DNA of 64,000 nt from Collinsella sp. MSK.8.10 (GTDB taxonomy: Bacteria; Actinomycetota; Coriobacteriia; Coriobacteriales; Coriobacteriaceae). This document shows, piece after piece, positions 38,766-48,414 of the stretch. The notes under the pieces are model-generated. The model worked only from the letters and a program-made list of their open reading frames with translations, was not told the origin of the DNA and did not search any database. The DNA lies in NCBI RefSeq assembly GCF_019041915.1, contig NZ_JAHPYF010000005.1, positions 117,257 through 181,256 of the forward strand, written 5' to 3'. Each line of letters starts with the position of its first letter. The stretch's first letter is position 1. The position numbers and the translations under genes are program-made.

Positions 38766-39911
38766 ATGGACCTTGCTGACATCCGCCGGGCCATCGACGG
38801 CATCGATACCACGCTCCTCAACAGCTTTGTCGAGCGTATGGACATTGCCACCGAGGTCGCCAAGTCAAAAATCGAGATGGGCAAGGCCGTCTTCGACCCC
38901 GCCCGCGAGCGCTCCAAGCTCAATAACCTCGCCAGCCGCGCGCCCGAGCGCTACGAGGCGCAGACCATCACCCTGTTCCGTCTCCTCATGAGCATGAGCA
39001 AGGCCGAGCAGCAGCGCTACATCAACGAGCTCAAGGGCATCACGGTGTCGCAAAAAGCCCATGCCACGGCCGCAGCCTTTGACACGCCCTTCCCCCAGAC
39101 GGCCACCGTCGCCTGCCAGGGCGTCGAGGGCGCCTACAGCCAGATTGCCGCGTGCAAGCTCTTTGACGTGCCCGATATCGCCTTCTTTGAGACCTTCGAG
39201 GGCGTTATGCGCGCCGTACGCGACGGCTTTTGCGAATTTGGCGTGCTGCCCATCGAAAACTCAACTGCCGGATCGGTCAACGCCGTCTACGACCTGCTCG
39301 CCCAGTTCGATTTCCACATCGTGCGTTCACTGCGCCTTAAGATCGATCACAACCTGCTCGTCAAGCCCGGCACTAAGCTCGCCGACGTGCGCGAGGTCTA
39401 CAGCCACGGCCAAGCCATTGCCCAGTGTGCCGGCTTTATCGAGTCCCACGACCTGCACGCCACCAAGTACCCAAACACGGCCATGTCGGCCGAGATGGTC
39501 GCCAACTCCGAGCGCACCGACGTCGCCGCCATCGCCTCGCGCAGCTGCGCGGCACTCTATGGCCTCGAGGTGCTGGAGCCCAATATCCAAGACTCGGACA
39601 ACAACTACACGCGCTTTGTCGTCATCAGCCGCGAGCCGCGCGTCTACCCCGGCGCTAATCGCACCTCGCTCATGATCACCACGGCCAACGAGCCGGGCGC
39701 CCTCTATCGCGTGCTCGAGCGCTTCTACGCACTCAACATCAACCTCATCAAGCTCGAGAGCCGCCCCATCCCCGGCCGCGACTTTGAGTTTATGTTCTAC
39801 TTTGATCTGGACTGCCCCTTTGGCAGCAAGGCCCTCGACGACCTGCTCGATTCCATCGACGACGTGTGCGAGAGCTTCACCTACTTTGGCAGCTACACGG
39901 AGGTGCTCTAG
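38766..39911 (+). CDS. pheA: Bifunctional chorismate mutase / prephenate dehydratase
   Basis: Residues 1-90 form an AroQ-type chorismate mutase ('LADIRRAIDGIDTTLLNSF'); residues about 110-290 form prephenate dehydratase with 'GVEGAYSQIAA', 'GVLPIENSTAGSVNAVYDLL' and the 'NNYTRFVVI' TRF motif; the last 80 residues form an ACT domain ('NEPGALYRVLERF', 'LESRPIPGRDFEF') for phenylalanine feedback. Its mutase probably supplies prephenate to tyrA as well, which lacks one. GAAAGGGG precedes ATG 38766. Confidence 0.96.
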   Translation: MDLADIRRAIDGIDTTLLNSFVERMDIATEVAKSKIEMGKAVFDPARERSKLNNLASRAPERYEAQTITLFRLLMSMSKAEQQRYINELKGITVSQKAHATAAAFDTPFPQTATVACQGVEGAYSQIAACKLFDVPDIAFFETFEGVMRAVRDGFCEFGVLPIENSTAGSVNAVYDLLAQFDFHIVRSLRLKIDHNLLVKPGTKLADVREVYSHGQAIAQCAGFIESHDLHATKYPNTAMSAEMVANSERTDVAAIASRSCAALYGLEVLEPNIQDSDNNYTRFVVISREPRVYPGANRTSLMITTANEPGALYRVLERFYALNINLIKLESRPIPGRDFEFMFYFDLDCPFGSKALDDLLDSIDDVCESFTYFGSYTEVL

Positions 39912-41162
39912 ATGACCGATACCGCCGCAACCCGCCCTTACGGTGTGCTGGGCCGCGTGCTGGGCCACAGCTACACCCCGACCATCTACAAAGAGCTGGC
40001 GGGGCTTGAGTACGTGCGTTTTGAGCGCGAGCCCGAGGATCTTGAGGCTTTTATGACGGGCGACGAATGGGAGGGCACCAACGTGACCATCCCCTACAAG
40101 CGCGCCGTCATGGAATACCTGGACGAGCTGAGCCCGCTCGCCGAGCGCATGGGCAACGTCAACACCATCACGCGCCTGCCCGACGGCCGCCTACGTGGCG
40201 ACAACACCGACTACTTCGGTTTTCAGTGCCTGGTCGAAGAGCTGGGCGTTGAGGTTGCCGGTAAGAAGGCCCTCGTGCTCGGCGCCACCGGTGGTGCCGG
40301 CACCACGGCAAGCATGGTGCTTGGCGACCTTGGCGCCACCGTGGTGCCCGTGGGCCGCTCGAGCGAGGTCAACTACGGCAACATCGCGCAGCAGTCCGAC
40401 GCCGCCCTGCTCGTCAACTGCACGCCCGCCGGCATGTTCCCCCATTGCCCCGACGCGCCATGCACGCTCGAAGGGCTAGATGCGCTCGAGGGCGTTATCG
40501 ACATTGTCTACAACCCCGCCCGCACGGGCCTGATGCTCGAGGCCGAGCGCCGCGGCATCCCCTGCATCGGTGGTCTGCTTATGCTTGTGGCACAGGCGGC
40601 GCAGGCCGTTGAGCGCTATACCGGCCAGGTCACCCCGCGCAAGCGCATCTTGGACGTAACGGAGCGCCTGTCCCGCCGCGAGCAAAACATTGCCCTGATC
40701 GGCATGCCGGGTTCGGGCAAAACCCGCGTGGGCGAGCAGATCGCAATGCTGACGGGTCGCGAGCACATCGACCTGGACCGCGCCCTCGAGGAACGCCTCG
40801 GCATGCCCTGTGCCGACTATATCGTCGAGCGCGGCGAGGCGGCCTTCCGCGAGCAGGAGACGGCGGCCCTGGCCGACATCTCCAAGCGCAGCGGCCTGGT
40901 GCTCTCCACCGGCGGCGGCGTGGTAACGCGCGACGAGAACTACCCGCTGCTGCACCAGAACAGCCAGATCGTGATGCTCGACCGTAAGCTCGATGAGCTC
41001 GCACACAAGGGCCGCCCCATCACCGCACGCGACGGCATCGATAAGCTGGCCGAGCAGCGCATGCCACGCTACCGCGCCTGGGCCGACCACATCATCGACT
41101 CACGCGACTGCGCCGCCAACACCGCCCAAGCCCTCCTCGAGACTCTCCCACCCGCTCTCTAA
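39912..41162 (+). CDS. aroE-aroK: Shikimate dehydrogenase-shikimate kinase fusion
   Basis: Two consecutive enzymes on one chain of 416 residues. The dehydrogenase (about 1-250) has 'GTNVTIPYK' with the catalytic Lys near 62, 'GDNTDYFGF' near 96 and the NADP loop 'GATGGAGTTAS'. The kinase (about 256-416) has P-loop 'GMPGSGKTRVG', 'DLDRALEE', 'FREQETAAL' and 'LSTGGGVV'. The fusion joins non-adjacent domains of the linear pathway order (steps 4 and 5). It abuts pheA with no gap. Confidence 0.95.
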   Translation: MTDTAATRPYGVLGRVLGHSYTPTIYKELAGLEYVRFEREPEDLEAFMTGDEWEGTNVTIPYKRAVMEYLDELSPLAERMGNVNTITRLPDGRLRGDNTDYFGFQCLVEELGVEVAGKKALVLGATGGAGTTASMVLGDLGATVVPVGRSSEVNYGNIAQQSDAALLVNCTPAGMFPHCPDAPCTLEGLDALEGVIDIVYNPARTGLMLEAERRGIPCIGGLLMLVAQAAQAVERYTGQVTPRKRILDVTERLSRREQNIALIGMPGSGKTRVGEQIAMLTGREHIDLDRALEERLGMPCADYIVERGEAAFREQETAALADISKRSGLVLSTGGGVVTRDENYPLLHQNSQIVMLDRKLDELAHKGRPITARDGIDKLAEQRMPRYRAWADHIIDSRDCAANTAQALLETLPPAL

Positions 41163-41165
41163 CCT

Positions 41166-41204
41166 AAGCCACCACAAAGGGGACAGGCACCTTTGTGGTG
41201 GCTT
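41166..41204. repeat. Perfect 15-bp inverted repeat between aroE-aroK and aroQ
   Basis: Arms 41166-41180 and 41190-41204 pair perfectly around a nine-base loop, with GGGGACAGGCACC spanning the loop. In the RNA it could slow or stabilise the transcript before aroQ. It resembles other GGGGACRGG elements in this window. Confidence 0.85.
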
Positions 41205-41226
41205 TCCAACCGCAAAGGAAACAACC

Positions 41227-41664
41227 ATGAAAGCACTCGTCATCAACGGCCCCAACCTCAACATGCTCGGCATTCGCGAGCCGGGCATCTATGGCAGTGA
41301 CAACTACGACTGCCTGGTCCAGATCTGCCAGGAGGCAGGTGCCGCGCAGGGCTTCGACGAGGTCGAGGTCTTCCAGTCCAACCACGAGGGCAGCATCGTC
41401 GACAAGATCCAGGAGGCCTACGGCAAGGTCGACGGCATCGTCATCAACCCGGCAGCCTACACGCACACCAGCGTGGCAATCCTTGACGCCCTCAAGGCCG
41501 TCGCCATCCCTGCCGTCGAGGTGCACATCAGCGCCGTAGAGACGCGCGAGGACTTCCGCCAGGTGAGCTACGCCCGCCTGGCCTGCTTCGCCACCATCAC
41601 CGGCGAAGGCCTGCAGGGCTACGCACATGCGCTAGAGCTGTTGAAAGAGCATCTGGAAAAGTAA
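41227..41664 (+). CDS. aroQ: 3-dehydroquinate dehydratase, type II
   Basis: It dehydrates 3-dehydroquinate. 'VINGPNLNMLGIREPGIYG' carries the catalytic Tyr, 'FQSNHEGSIVDKI' and 'NPAAYTHTSVAI' bind substrate, and 'EVHISAVETREDFR' follows. 145 residues. AAAGGAAA precedes ATG 41227. Last gene of the operon; it completes the set of pathway enzymes. Confidence 0.97.
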   Translation: MKALVINGPNLNMLGIREPGIYGSDNYDCLVQICQEAGAAQGFDEVEVFQSNHEGSIVDKIQEAYGKVDGIVINPAAYTHTSVAILDALKAVAIPAVEVHISAVETREDFRQVSYARLACFATITGEGLQGYAHALELLKEHLEK

Positions 41665-41725
41665 AATGCCAACCCCAACAAACAGCAGCGGCTTGCTCGC
41701 GCTCGGCTCCAACAGCACACAAGAT

Positions 41726-41758
41726 GAAAAAAGCCCAGACCACCAAGCGGTCTGGGCT
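41726..41758 (-). terminator. Terminator after tRNA-Arg(UCU)
   Basis: A perfect 10-bp stem (41732-41741 with 41749-41758) is followed on the minus strand by TTTTTTC. It may also serve aroQ weakly from the other side. Confidence 0.85.
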
Positions 41759-41768
41759 TAATAAACGA

Positions 41769-41845
41769 TGGTGCTCCATGGCGGATTCGAACCGTCGACC
41801 TTGGGATTAGAAGTCCCCTGCTCTATCCAACTGAGCTAATGGAGC
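41769..41845 (-). tRNA. tRNA-Arg (anticodon TCT)
   Basis: Minus-strand cloverleaf: acceptor GCTCCAT/ATGGAGC, D stem GCTC/GAGC, anticodon loop CTTCTAA with anticodon TCT, T arm GGTTCGAATCC, and encoded CCA (41769-41771). The anticodon stem has one mismatched outer pair. Reads AGA (and AGG). A TATAAT at 41892-41897 is a possible -10 box. Confidence 0.93.
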
Positions 41846-41899
41846 AAATAACCGCACGCCCAAGCAAGCGCAAGCCTGTCAGGCGCAAGTAATTATAAC

Positions 41900-42667
41900 C
41901 TAGTTGAACTGCTCGCGGTACGCCTTGCAGACCTCATCGACCGGGCCGTCCATGCGAAGGTCACCCTTCTCAATCCAAACGGCACGCTGGCAGATGCGCT
42001 CAACCTGCTCCATAGAGTGCGAAACGAACAGAACCGTCACGTCGCCGCTCTGGATAAAGTGCTGGATGCGGGCCTCACACTTTTGCTGGAAGAACACATC
42101 ACCGACGGACAGCGTCTCGTCAACGATCAGAATATCGGGCTCGGTAATCGTCGCGATTGCAAAGGCGATACGCGCCACCATGCCCGAAGAGAAGTTCTTA
42201 AGCGGCATATCGACAAAGTTCTGCAGCTCAGCGAACTCGATAATGCCGTCAAAGTTGGCGTCGATGAACTCCTTGGTATAGCCGAGCAGGGCGCCGTTCA
42301 GATAGATGTTCTCGCGGGCGGTCAGCTCGGGGTCAAAGCCGGCGCCAAGCTCAATCAGCGGCGCGATGTTACCGTGCACCTTAACACTGCCCTCGCTAGG
42401 CTCAAGAACGCCAGCGATAATCTTGAGCATCGTAGACTTGCCGGAGCCATTGGTGCCGACCAGACCCACAACCTCGCCGCGATGAATATCAAACGAGATG
42501 TGCTTGAGCGCCCTAAACTCCTCAAAGAACAGCTCGTGCTTGGCAAGCTTAATGAAGTACTCCTTGAGGTTGGTCAGCGACTCGGACGCCATGTTAAAGA
42601 TCATGGTGACGTCGTCGACCTCGACAGCCAGAGGCTGCTCGCTGTAATCAACAACAGATTCAGTCAT
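41900..42667 (-). CDS. Polysaccharide ABC exporter, ATP-binding subunit (Wzt/TagH type)
   Basis: Energises export of a lipid-linked polysaccharide or teichoic acid. Walker A 'GTNGSGKST', signature 'KNFSSGMVARIAFA' and Walker B 'DILIVDETLSVGD' are present, and 'LIELGAGFDPELTARENIYL' is the hallmark of the RfbE/TagH subfamily. No C-terminal substrate-recognition domain, 255 residues. ATG 42667 is favoured over GTG 42670 by spacing from AAGGAG. Paired with the permease upstream. Confidence 0.93.
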   Translation of the reverse strand: MTESVVDYSEQPLAVEVDDVTMIFNMASESLTNLKEYFIKLAKHELFFEEFRALKHISFDIHRGEVVGLVGTNGSGKSTMLKIIAGVLEPSEGSVKVHGNIAPLIELGAGFDPELTARENIYLNGALLGYTKEFIDANFDGIIEFAELQNFVDMPLKNFSSGMVARIAFAIATITEPDILIVDETLSVGDVFFQQKCEARIQHFIQSGDVTVLFVSHSMEQVERICQRAVWIEKGDLRMDGPVDEVCKAYREQFN

Positions 42668-42678
42668 CACAGCACTCC

Positions 42679-43524
42679 TTAGATGTAGAGGATAAATTTG
42701 CGCTCGGACTTATGGAACACGGTATAGCCAATAATAAGCGCAAGAACCGCCCAAGCGACGCACATACCAAACGTCATAAGCGAGGGCGTAGTCTGGAACA
42801 GGAAGATATCGCGCATAAACTGCAGGTAGTTGAACATGGGGTTCGCATACATCAAGATACGCACGAGATGCGGCATTTGCGCAATATAGTCAGTCGTCCA
42901 GAAGATGGGCGTAATGTAAGTCCACGCCGTAATGACGACGCTCCACAGATGCATAACGTCGCGGAAGAAGACCGTAAGGGCAGAGAGCATCATGCCCAGG
43001 CCCATGCAGAAGCACATAAGCAGCAGCAGGCAAACCGGCAACAGAATCAGGTGCCAAGAAGGCATAACGCGGAACCACAGCATGACGATGGCGACGGCGA
43101 CCAGCGAGAAGGCAAAGTTGACCAGCGAGAAGAGCACCTTCTGCACCGGGAAAACCCAGCGGTGCACCTTAACCTTCTTGAGCAGAGGGGCAGCGCCCAC
43201 GATCGACGTCAGGGCCTGGTTAGTAGACTCAGACATGACGGCAAAGGTGATGTTACCCACGATCAAGTACAGCGGGTACATCTCGGGCGTCATTGAGCCA
43301 TTGCGGCCCTGGCCAAAAATCGTCGAGAACACGATGGCCATGACGATCATCATCAGCAGCGGGTTGAGCACCGACCATGCGACGCCCAAAACGCTACGGC
43401 GATACTTGATCTTAAAATCCTTGGTAACCAGCTGACGAAGGATAAACGCGTCCTTCTCAAATTCGTTCTTAGCAAACGTCGCAGGCAGACTGCGAGTTTC
43501 TTGTTGCTTTGTCTGATCCGACAC
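42679..43524 (-). CDS. Polysaccharide ABC exporter, permease subunit (Wzm/TagG type)
   Basis: An ABC-2 membrane protein of 281 residues with six predicted helices; 'DFKIKYRRSVLGVAWSVLNP' is the conserved N-terminal block of this family. GTG 43524 lies 8 bases after AAAGGAG; the frame is open further upstream but without a ribosome site. It forms the exporter with the adjacent ATPase. Confidence 0.92.
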   Translation of the reverse strand: MSDQTKQQETRSLPATFAKNEFEKDAFILRQLVTKDFKIKYRRSVLGVAWSVLNPLLMMIVMAIVFSTIFGQGRNGSMTPEMYPLYLIVGNITFAVMSESTNQALTSIVGAAPLLKKVKVHRWVFPVQKVLFSLVNFAFSLVAVAIVMLWFRVMPSWHLILLPVCLLLLMCFCMGLGMMLSALTVFFRDVMHLWSVVITAWTYITPIFWTTDYIAQMPHLVRILMYANPMFNYLQFMRDIFLFQTTPSLMTFGMCVAWAVLALIIGYTVFHKSERKFILYI

Positions 43525-43625
43525 GGATGCAACTCCTTTACTCGTAATCGTTGACAAACGAACAGTATAGACCCGACGGCCATGCAAACGATTCGCGCAA
43601 CAAAACTGGAGAACTAACCCACATC

Positions 43626-43654
43626 TTAGGATGCCAGGCCCAAACGGCTATACT
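43626..43654 (+). promoter_or_regulatory. Possible promoter of the GT2 gene
   Basis: TTAGGA (43626-43631), 17 bases, TATACT (43649-43654), about 30 bases before the GTG start. On the other strand AGTATA at 43564-43569 provides a TATACT box for the exporter genes. Confidence 0.45.
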
Positions 43655-43684
43655 TTCTAGGATTGAATGTATAAGGAGCATTAA

Positions 43685-44656
43685 GTGAATTCTGAATCCA
43701 TCGCCGTCATCATCCCTTGCTACAACGAAGCGCTCACGATCGGCAAAGTCATCGACGACTTTCACCGCGAGCTTCCGCAGGCGACGGTCTATGTCTATGA
43801 CAACAACTCGTCGGACGATACCTCACGCATTGCCACCGAGCACGGCGCCACAGTCCGCTTTGAGCCCCGTCAGGGAAAGGGCAACGTGTGCCGCCAGATG
43901 TTTCGCGATATCGACGCCGATTGCTACCTGATGGTCGACGGAGACGACACCTACCCCGCCGAGGCGGCCAAGGCCCTCTGCGAGCCCATCCTTAACGGCA
44001 CGGCCGACATGACCGTAGGCGATCGCCTTTCCAACGGCACCTACGCCGAGGAGAACAAGCGTGCCTTCCACGGCTTTGGCAATAATCTGGTCCGCGCCAT
44101 GATCAAGTGGATCTATGGCTACAGCTTCGATGACGTCATGACAGGCTACCGCGCCATGAGCCGCCCGTTCGTTAAAACCTTCCCAGTGCTTTCCGAGGGC
44201 TTTCAGATCGAAACCGAGCTCTCGATCCACGCCGTCGACCACCGCTGGCGCATCAAAGATGTGCCCATCGAGTACCGCGACCGTCCCGAGGGTTCCGAGT
44301 CCAAACTCAACACCGTGAGCGACGGCATTAAAGTCGTTACGATGATCGGCACGCTGTTCAAGGACTACCGCCCGCTGAAGTTCTTCAGCCTCGTTGCGCT
44401 TCTGTTCGCGGTATTCGGCCTCGCCCTGGGCATGCCCATCGTTGTCGAATATTTCCAGACCGGCCTCGTCCCGCGCTTCCCCACCGCTATGCTCGCCGCC
44501 TCGTTTATGTTCCTGTGCGGCCTGAGCCTTGCGACCGGCTTCATCCTAGATTCTGTAGCAAAGGTCGAAAAAAAGCAGTGGGAGGTCAACGTGTACAGCA
44601 AATACGCCTACGACGACCAGCCCGGCCACCCTACTTCCATGCCAAGCGAGAGGTAG
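43685..44656 (+). CDS. Membrane glycosyltransferase family 2 (polyprenyl-phosphate type)
   Basis: Probably loads a sugar onto a polyprenyl phosphate. The GT-A domain (1-220) shows 'VIIPCYNEALTIGKV' and the metal motif 'DGDDTYPAEA'; 'DVMTGYRAMSR' is typical of the DPM1/GtrB-like group. Two membrane helices fill about 232-300. GTG 43685 is preceded by AAGGAG. 323 residues. Ends near a shared terminator. Confidence 0.88.
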   Translation: MNSESIAVIIPCYNEALTIGKVIDDFHRELPQATVYVYDNNSSDDTSRIATEHGATVRFEPRQGKGNVCRQMFRDIDADCYLMVDGDDTYPAEAAKALCEPILNGTADMTVGDRLSNGTYAEENKRAFHGFGNNLVRAMIKWIYGYSFDDVMTGYRAMSRPFVKTFPVLSEGFQIETELSIHAVDHRWRIKDVPIEYRDRPEGSESKLNTVSDGIKVVTMIGTLFKDYRPLKFFSLVALLFAVFGLALGMPIVVEYFQTGLVPRFPTAMLAASFMFLCGLSLATGFILDSVAKVEKKQWEVNVYSKYAYDDQPGHPTSMPSER

Positions 44657-44706
44657 ATCTTCCGCAAAATACTATTGGCACCACTGCGCAGATAGCCACC
44701 AACAAG

Positions 44707-44736
44707 AAAAGCCGCCGTTAAAGAACGGCGGCTTTT
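44707..44736. terminator. Bidirectional terminator
   Basis: A perfect 13-bp stem (44707-44719 with 44724-44736) has A on one flank and T on the other, so it can end both the plus-strand GT2 gene and the minus-strand rhamnose operon. Confidence 0.9.
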
Positions 44737-44758
44737 ACTCTCGAAAAGTTAATAGCGG

Positions 44759-46213
44759 CTAGAGCGTCTTGATGTACTCCCCCAGCTCTTCCTCCCAGTC
44801 GGGCATGTGGAAGCCGGCAGCCTCGAGCTTGGACAGGTCGAGCGCGGAGTGGACCGGGCGCGGGGCGACGGGGCCGGCGGCGCTCGCGTAGTAGTCGGCG
44901 GTCGATACCGGCACGACCTTCTCGCCGTTGCCGTTGGCGGCCTCGAAGACGGCGCGGGCGATGTCGGCCCAGCTCCTCACGGCGCCCGCGCCGGTGCAGC
45001 CGTAGGTGCCGTAGGGGGCCTTGCTCTCCAGCACGTGGAAGATGGCGGCGGCCATGTCGCGCGTGAAGGTCAGGCGGCCCAGCTGGTCGTCAACGACGGT
45101 GACCTGCTCCAGGGCGTCGTCCGCGGAGGCGCAGCGGTCAGAGAGCATGCGCATGGTCTTGACGAAGTTGTGCCCCTCGCCGATGACCCAGGAGCTGCGC
45201 ATGATGTAGTGGCGCGGGCAGCCGGCCACGGCGATGTCCCCCGCCGCCTTGGTCTGCCCGTAGACGGACAGCGGGCTGAACGGCTCGTCCTCGTCGTGGA
45301 CCTCGGCGGTGCCGTCGAAGACGTAGTCGGAGGACACGTGGACGAGGGTGATCCCGTGCTCGGCGCAGGTGCGTGCGAGGAGGGCCGGCCCGGTCGCGTT
45401 GGCCTTCCAGGCGATGGCGCGGCCCTCGGGGGTCTCGGCCCTGTCGACTGCCGTGTAGGCGCCGCAGTTGATCACGGTGCCGTAGAGCGACCAGTCGTAC
45501 TGCGCGTAGGCGTCCGGGTCGGACATGTCGAAGGTGTCGATGTCGCAGAAGTCGAAGTCCTTGGCGACGCCGCGCTCCTCGGCGAGCGCGCGGACCGCAT
45601 GGCCCAGCTGGCCGTTGCAGCCGGTGACGAGGGTGCGCCTGGGCGCCATGGGGACGACGTCCCTGAGGTACGGGTGGTTGAGGTCGGCCTCGGAGACCGT
45701 GGCCTGGTCCAGCGGGATCGGCCACTCGATGGCGAGCTCGGGGTCGGCGAGGTTCACGAAGGTATAGGTCCTCTTCAGCTCGAGCGACCAGTGGGCGTCC
45801 ACCAGGTAGGTGTAGGCGGTGCCGTCCTCGAGTGCCTGGAAGGAGTTGCCCACGCCGCGCGGGACGTAGATGGCCTTGGAGGGGTCGAGCACGGTCGTGT
45901 AGACCTTCCCGTAGGTGGCGCTGCCCTCGCGCAGGTCCACCCAGGCGCCGAAGACCGAGCCGCGGGCCACGGAGATGAACTTGTCCCAGGGCTCCGCGTG
46001 GATGCCGCGGGTGACGCCGCGGCTGTCGTTGTAGGAGATGTTGTTCTGGACGACCTTGAGGTCGGGGATGCCCAGGGCGGTCATCTTGGCGCGCTGCCAG
46101 TTCTCCTTGAACCAGCCGCGCGAGTCGCCGTGGACGGCGAGGTCGACGACCTTGAGGCCCTCGATGCCGGTCTCGGCGACGGAGAGGTCCTTCTCGAATG
46201 CGATGTCTGCCAT
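44759..46213 (-). CDS. rfbC-rfbD: dTDP-4-dehydrorhamnose 3,5-epimerase / reductase fusion
   Basis: Last two steps to dTDP-L-rhamnose on one 484-residue chain. The epimerase cupin (about 1-188) has 'GVTRGIHAEPWDKF' with the catalytic His near 72. The reductase (about 193-484) has 'LVTGCNGQLGHAV', 'HVSSDYVFDG' and 'YGQTKAAGD' (YxxxK). AGGAG lies 10 bases before ATG 46213. Fused RmlC-RmlD occurs in some Actinobacteria. Very GC-rich compared with adjacent genes on the other side of rfbB. Confidence 0.95.
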   Translation of the reverse strand: MADIAFEKDLSVAETGIEGLKVVDLAVHGDSRGWFKENWQRAKMTALGIPDLKVVQNNISYNDSRGVTRGIHAEPWDKFISVARGSVFGAWVDLREGSATYGKVYTTVLDPSKAIYVPRGVGNSFQALEDGTAYTYLVDAHWSLELKRTYTFVNLADPELAIEWPIPLDQATVSEADLNHPYLRDVVPMAPRRTLVTGCNGQLGHAVRALAEERGVAKDFDFCDIDTFDMSDPDAYAQYDWSLYGTVINCGAYTAVDRAETPEGRAIAWKANATGPALLARTCAEHGITLVHVSSDYVFDGTAEVHDEDEPFSPLSVYGQTKAAGDIAVAGCPRHYIMRSSWVIGEGHNFVKTMRMLSDRCASADDALEQVTVVDDQLGRLTFTRDMAAAIFHVLESKAPYGTYGCTGAGAVRSWADIARAVFEAANGNGEKVVPVSTADYYASAAGPVAPRPVHSALDLSKLEAAGFHMPDWEEELGEYIKTL

Positions 46214-46247
46214 GTGGGAAAAGCTCCTATCGAAGAGGTTGTATAAC

Positions 46248-46310
46248 CGGGGCGCCCGCGCGGGGACGCAGGATCATCCCCATGCCCTGCGGCCCCGCGC
46301 GGGCGCCCCG
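46248..46310. repeat. Long GC hairpin between rfbB and rfbC-rfbD
   Basis: Outer arms 46249-46265 and 46293-46309 pair over 17 bases (18 with C46248-G46310). After a single A-G mismatch, the inner arms 46267-46272 and 46286-46291 add six pairs. No T run follows on either strand, so it is more likely an mRNA processing or stability element than a terminator. Confidence 0.9.
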
Positions 46311-46335
46311 CGGTGCGGTTCGCCGGGATGCGGTC

Positions 46336-47421
<1,086 letters not shown>

Positions 47422-47430
47422 TCAACAAAA

Positions 47431-48405
47431 CTATCGGACATTTCGGCATGCGATAAGAGCCATGACCTTCGCAGAATTACTTCCCCTACAAAACGCCTCC
47501 GGAATGCAGTCTTTGTCGTACCGGAAGACCGAATTCCCAGTTTTATCGCGTAAGTACTTATAGAAGAAGTCTTCCCAGCTTTTAAACTTCTCACTGTTTA
47601 CAAAGGCTTCTGGGGTTTCCAAAACCGCCTTAACATCTAACCCTGAAATTACGCCAGAGCTCAGCAGAAGCCACTCGAATGACTCGGGAAGACAAACCGT
47701 AACAGTATCGCGATGAATGTCTTGCAGCTTAAGGACGCGGTCCGCATAGCACCCAAATGCCGCTCCGTCCGCGACAACAAACACGCGATCGTCGAAATGC
47801 TGATCCAACCAGCCCAAAATCGCGCTGTTCGTCATGGCCGAAGCACAGGTAAGCTCACTATCAGCGAAATGCCGTTCAAAGAACTGGAAACCAGACTTAC
47901 TGTCCTCGCATAGAAGGATAGAAAAGTCCTGTTTTGGCGCCGACCGGGAAATAGCATAACGATGATTCCCGCGATCTTGATAAACAGGGACGAAAGAATG
48001 GTATTTTCCGCTCGTCTTAATCTTGTAAATCTCATCCACGCTATACGGAAGATTGGGGAAATCAGCCCTTGAGATCAGCACGAAATAATTCGAGGAATAC
48101 AGTACATGATGAGCAAACTCATCAGAATGGATCTCTTTTAAGCCCTCATCGACAAATACAATCGAGTCATGAACGGACGAAAGCTGGTTTCGCCAATCAT
48201 AATCGGTCAAAGCGACACAGGGACAATCACATTGCAAGGAAACACCCGACTGCTCGCCCGTTCGCATGTAGTCTGCGACCATGTCAAACAGTGTCGTCTT
48301 ACCCGTGCCGCTATCGCCACGCACAATAGTGATGTTCCGCTTGATGGTAAATGTGTACTTAGTTCCCCTACGGCGGGAAATCTTAACGAGATGCGAACCG
48401 TTCAT
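47431..48405 (-). CDS. P-loop ATP-binding protein partnered with DUF4869
   Basis: 324 residues of unknown function. A Walker A motif 'VRGDSGTGKTTLFDMV' lies at about residues 28-43, with a possible Walker B 'SIVFVDEGLKEIH' near 85-97. The C-terminal half (from about 155) has no motif I recognise; it includes a Toprim-like run 'DRVFVVADGAAFG'. No membrane segments. It starts 9 bases after the DUF4869 stop. GC is clearly lower than in the flanking rhamnose genes, suggesting insertion. Confidence 0.7.
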   Translation of the reverse strand: MNGSHLVKISRRRGTKYTFTIKRNITIVRGDSGTGKTTLFDMVADYMRTGEQSGVSLQCDCPCVALTDYDWRNQLSSVHDSIVFVDEGLKEIHSDEFAHHVLYSSNYFVLISRADFPNLPYSVDEIYKIKTSGKYHSFVPVYQDRGNHRYAISRSAPKQDFSILLCEDSKSGFQFFERHFADSELTCASAMTNSAILGWLDQHFDDRVFVVADGAAFGCYADRVLKLQDIHRDTVTVCLPESFEWLLLSSGVISGLDVKAVLETPEAFVNSEKFKSWEDFFYKYLRDKTGNSVFRYDKDCIPEAFCRGSNSAKVMALIACRNVR

Positions 48406-48414
48406 AAGCAGTAC

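Noticed and set aside
44807..46246. A 479-codon plus-strand frame opposite rfbC-rfbD
   Set aside because: Extreme GC in the real gene removes stops from other frames; the translation is repetitive Val/Gly/Ala with no family match.
47431..48405. HPr kinase or translation factor identity for the P-loop protein
   Set aside because: It has only a Walker A motif in common with these; no G-domain motifs or HPr kinase signature are present.
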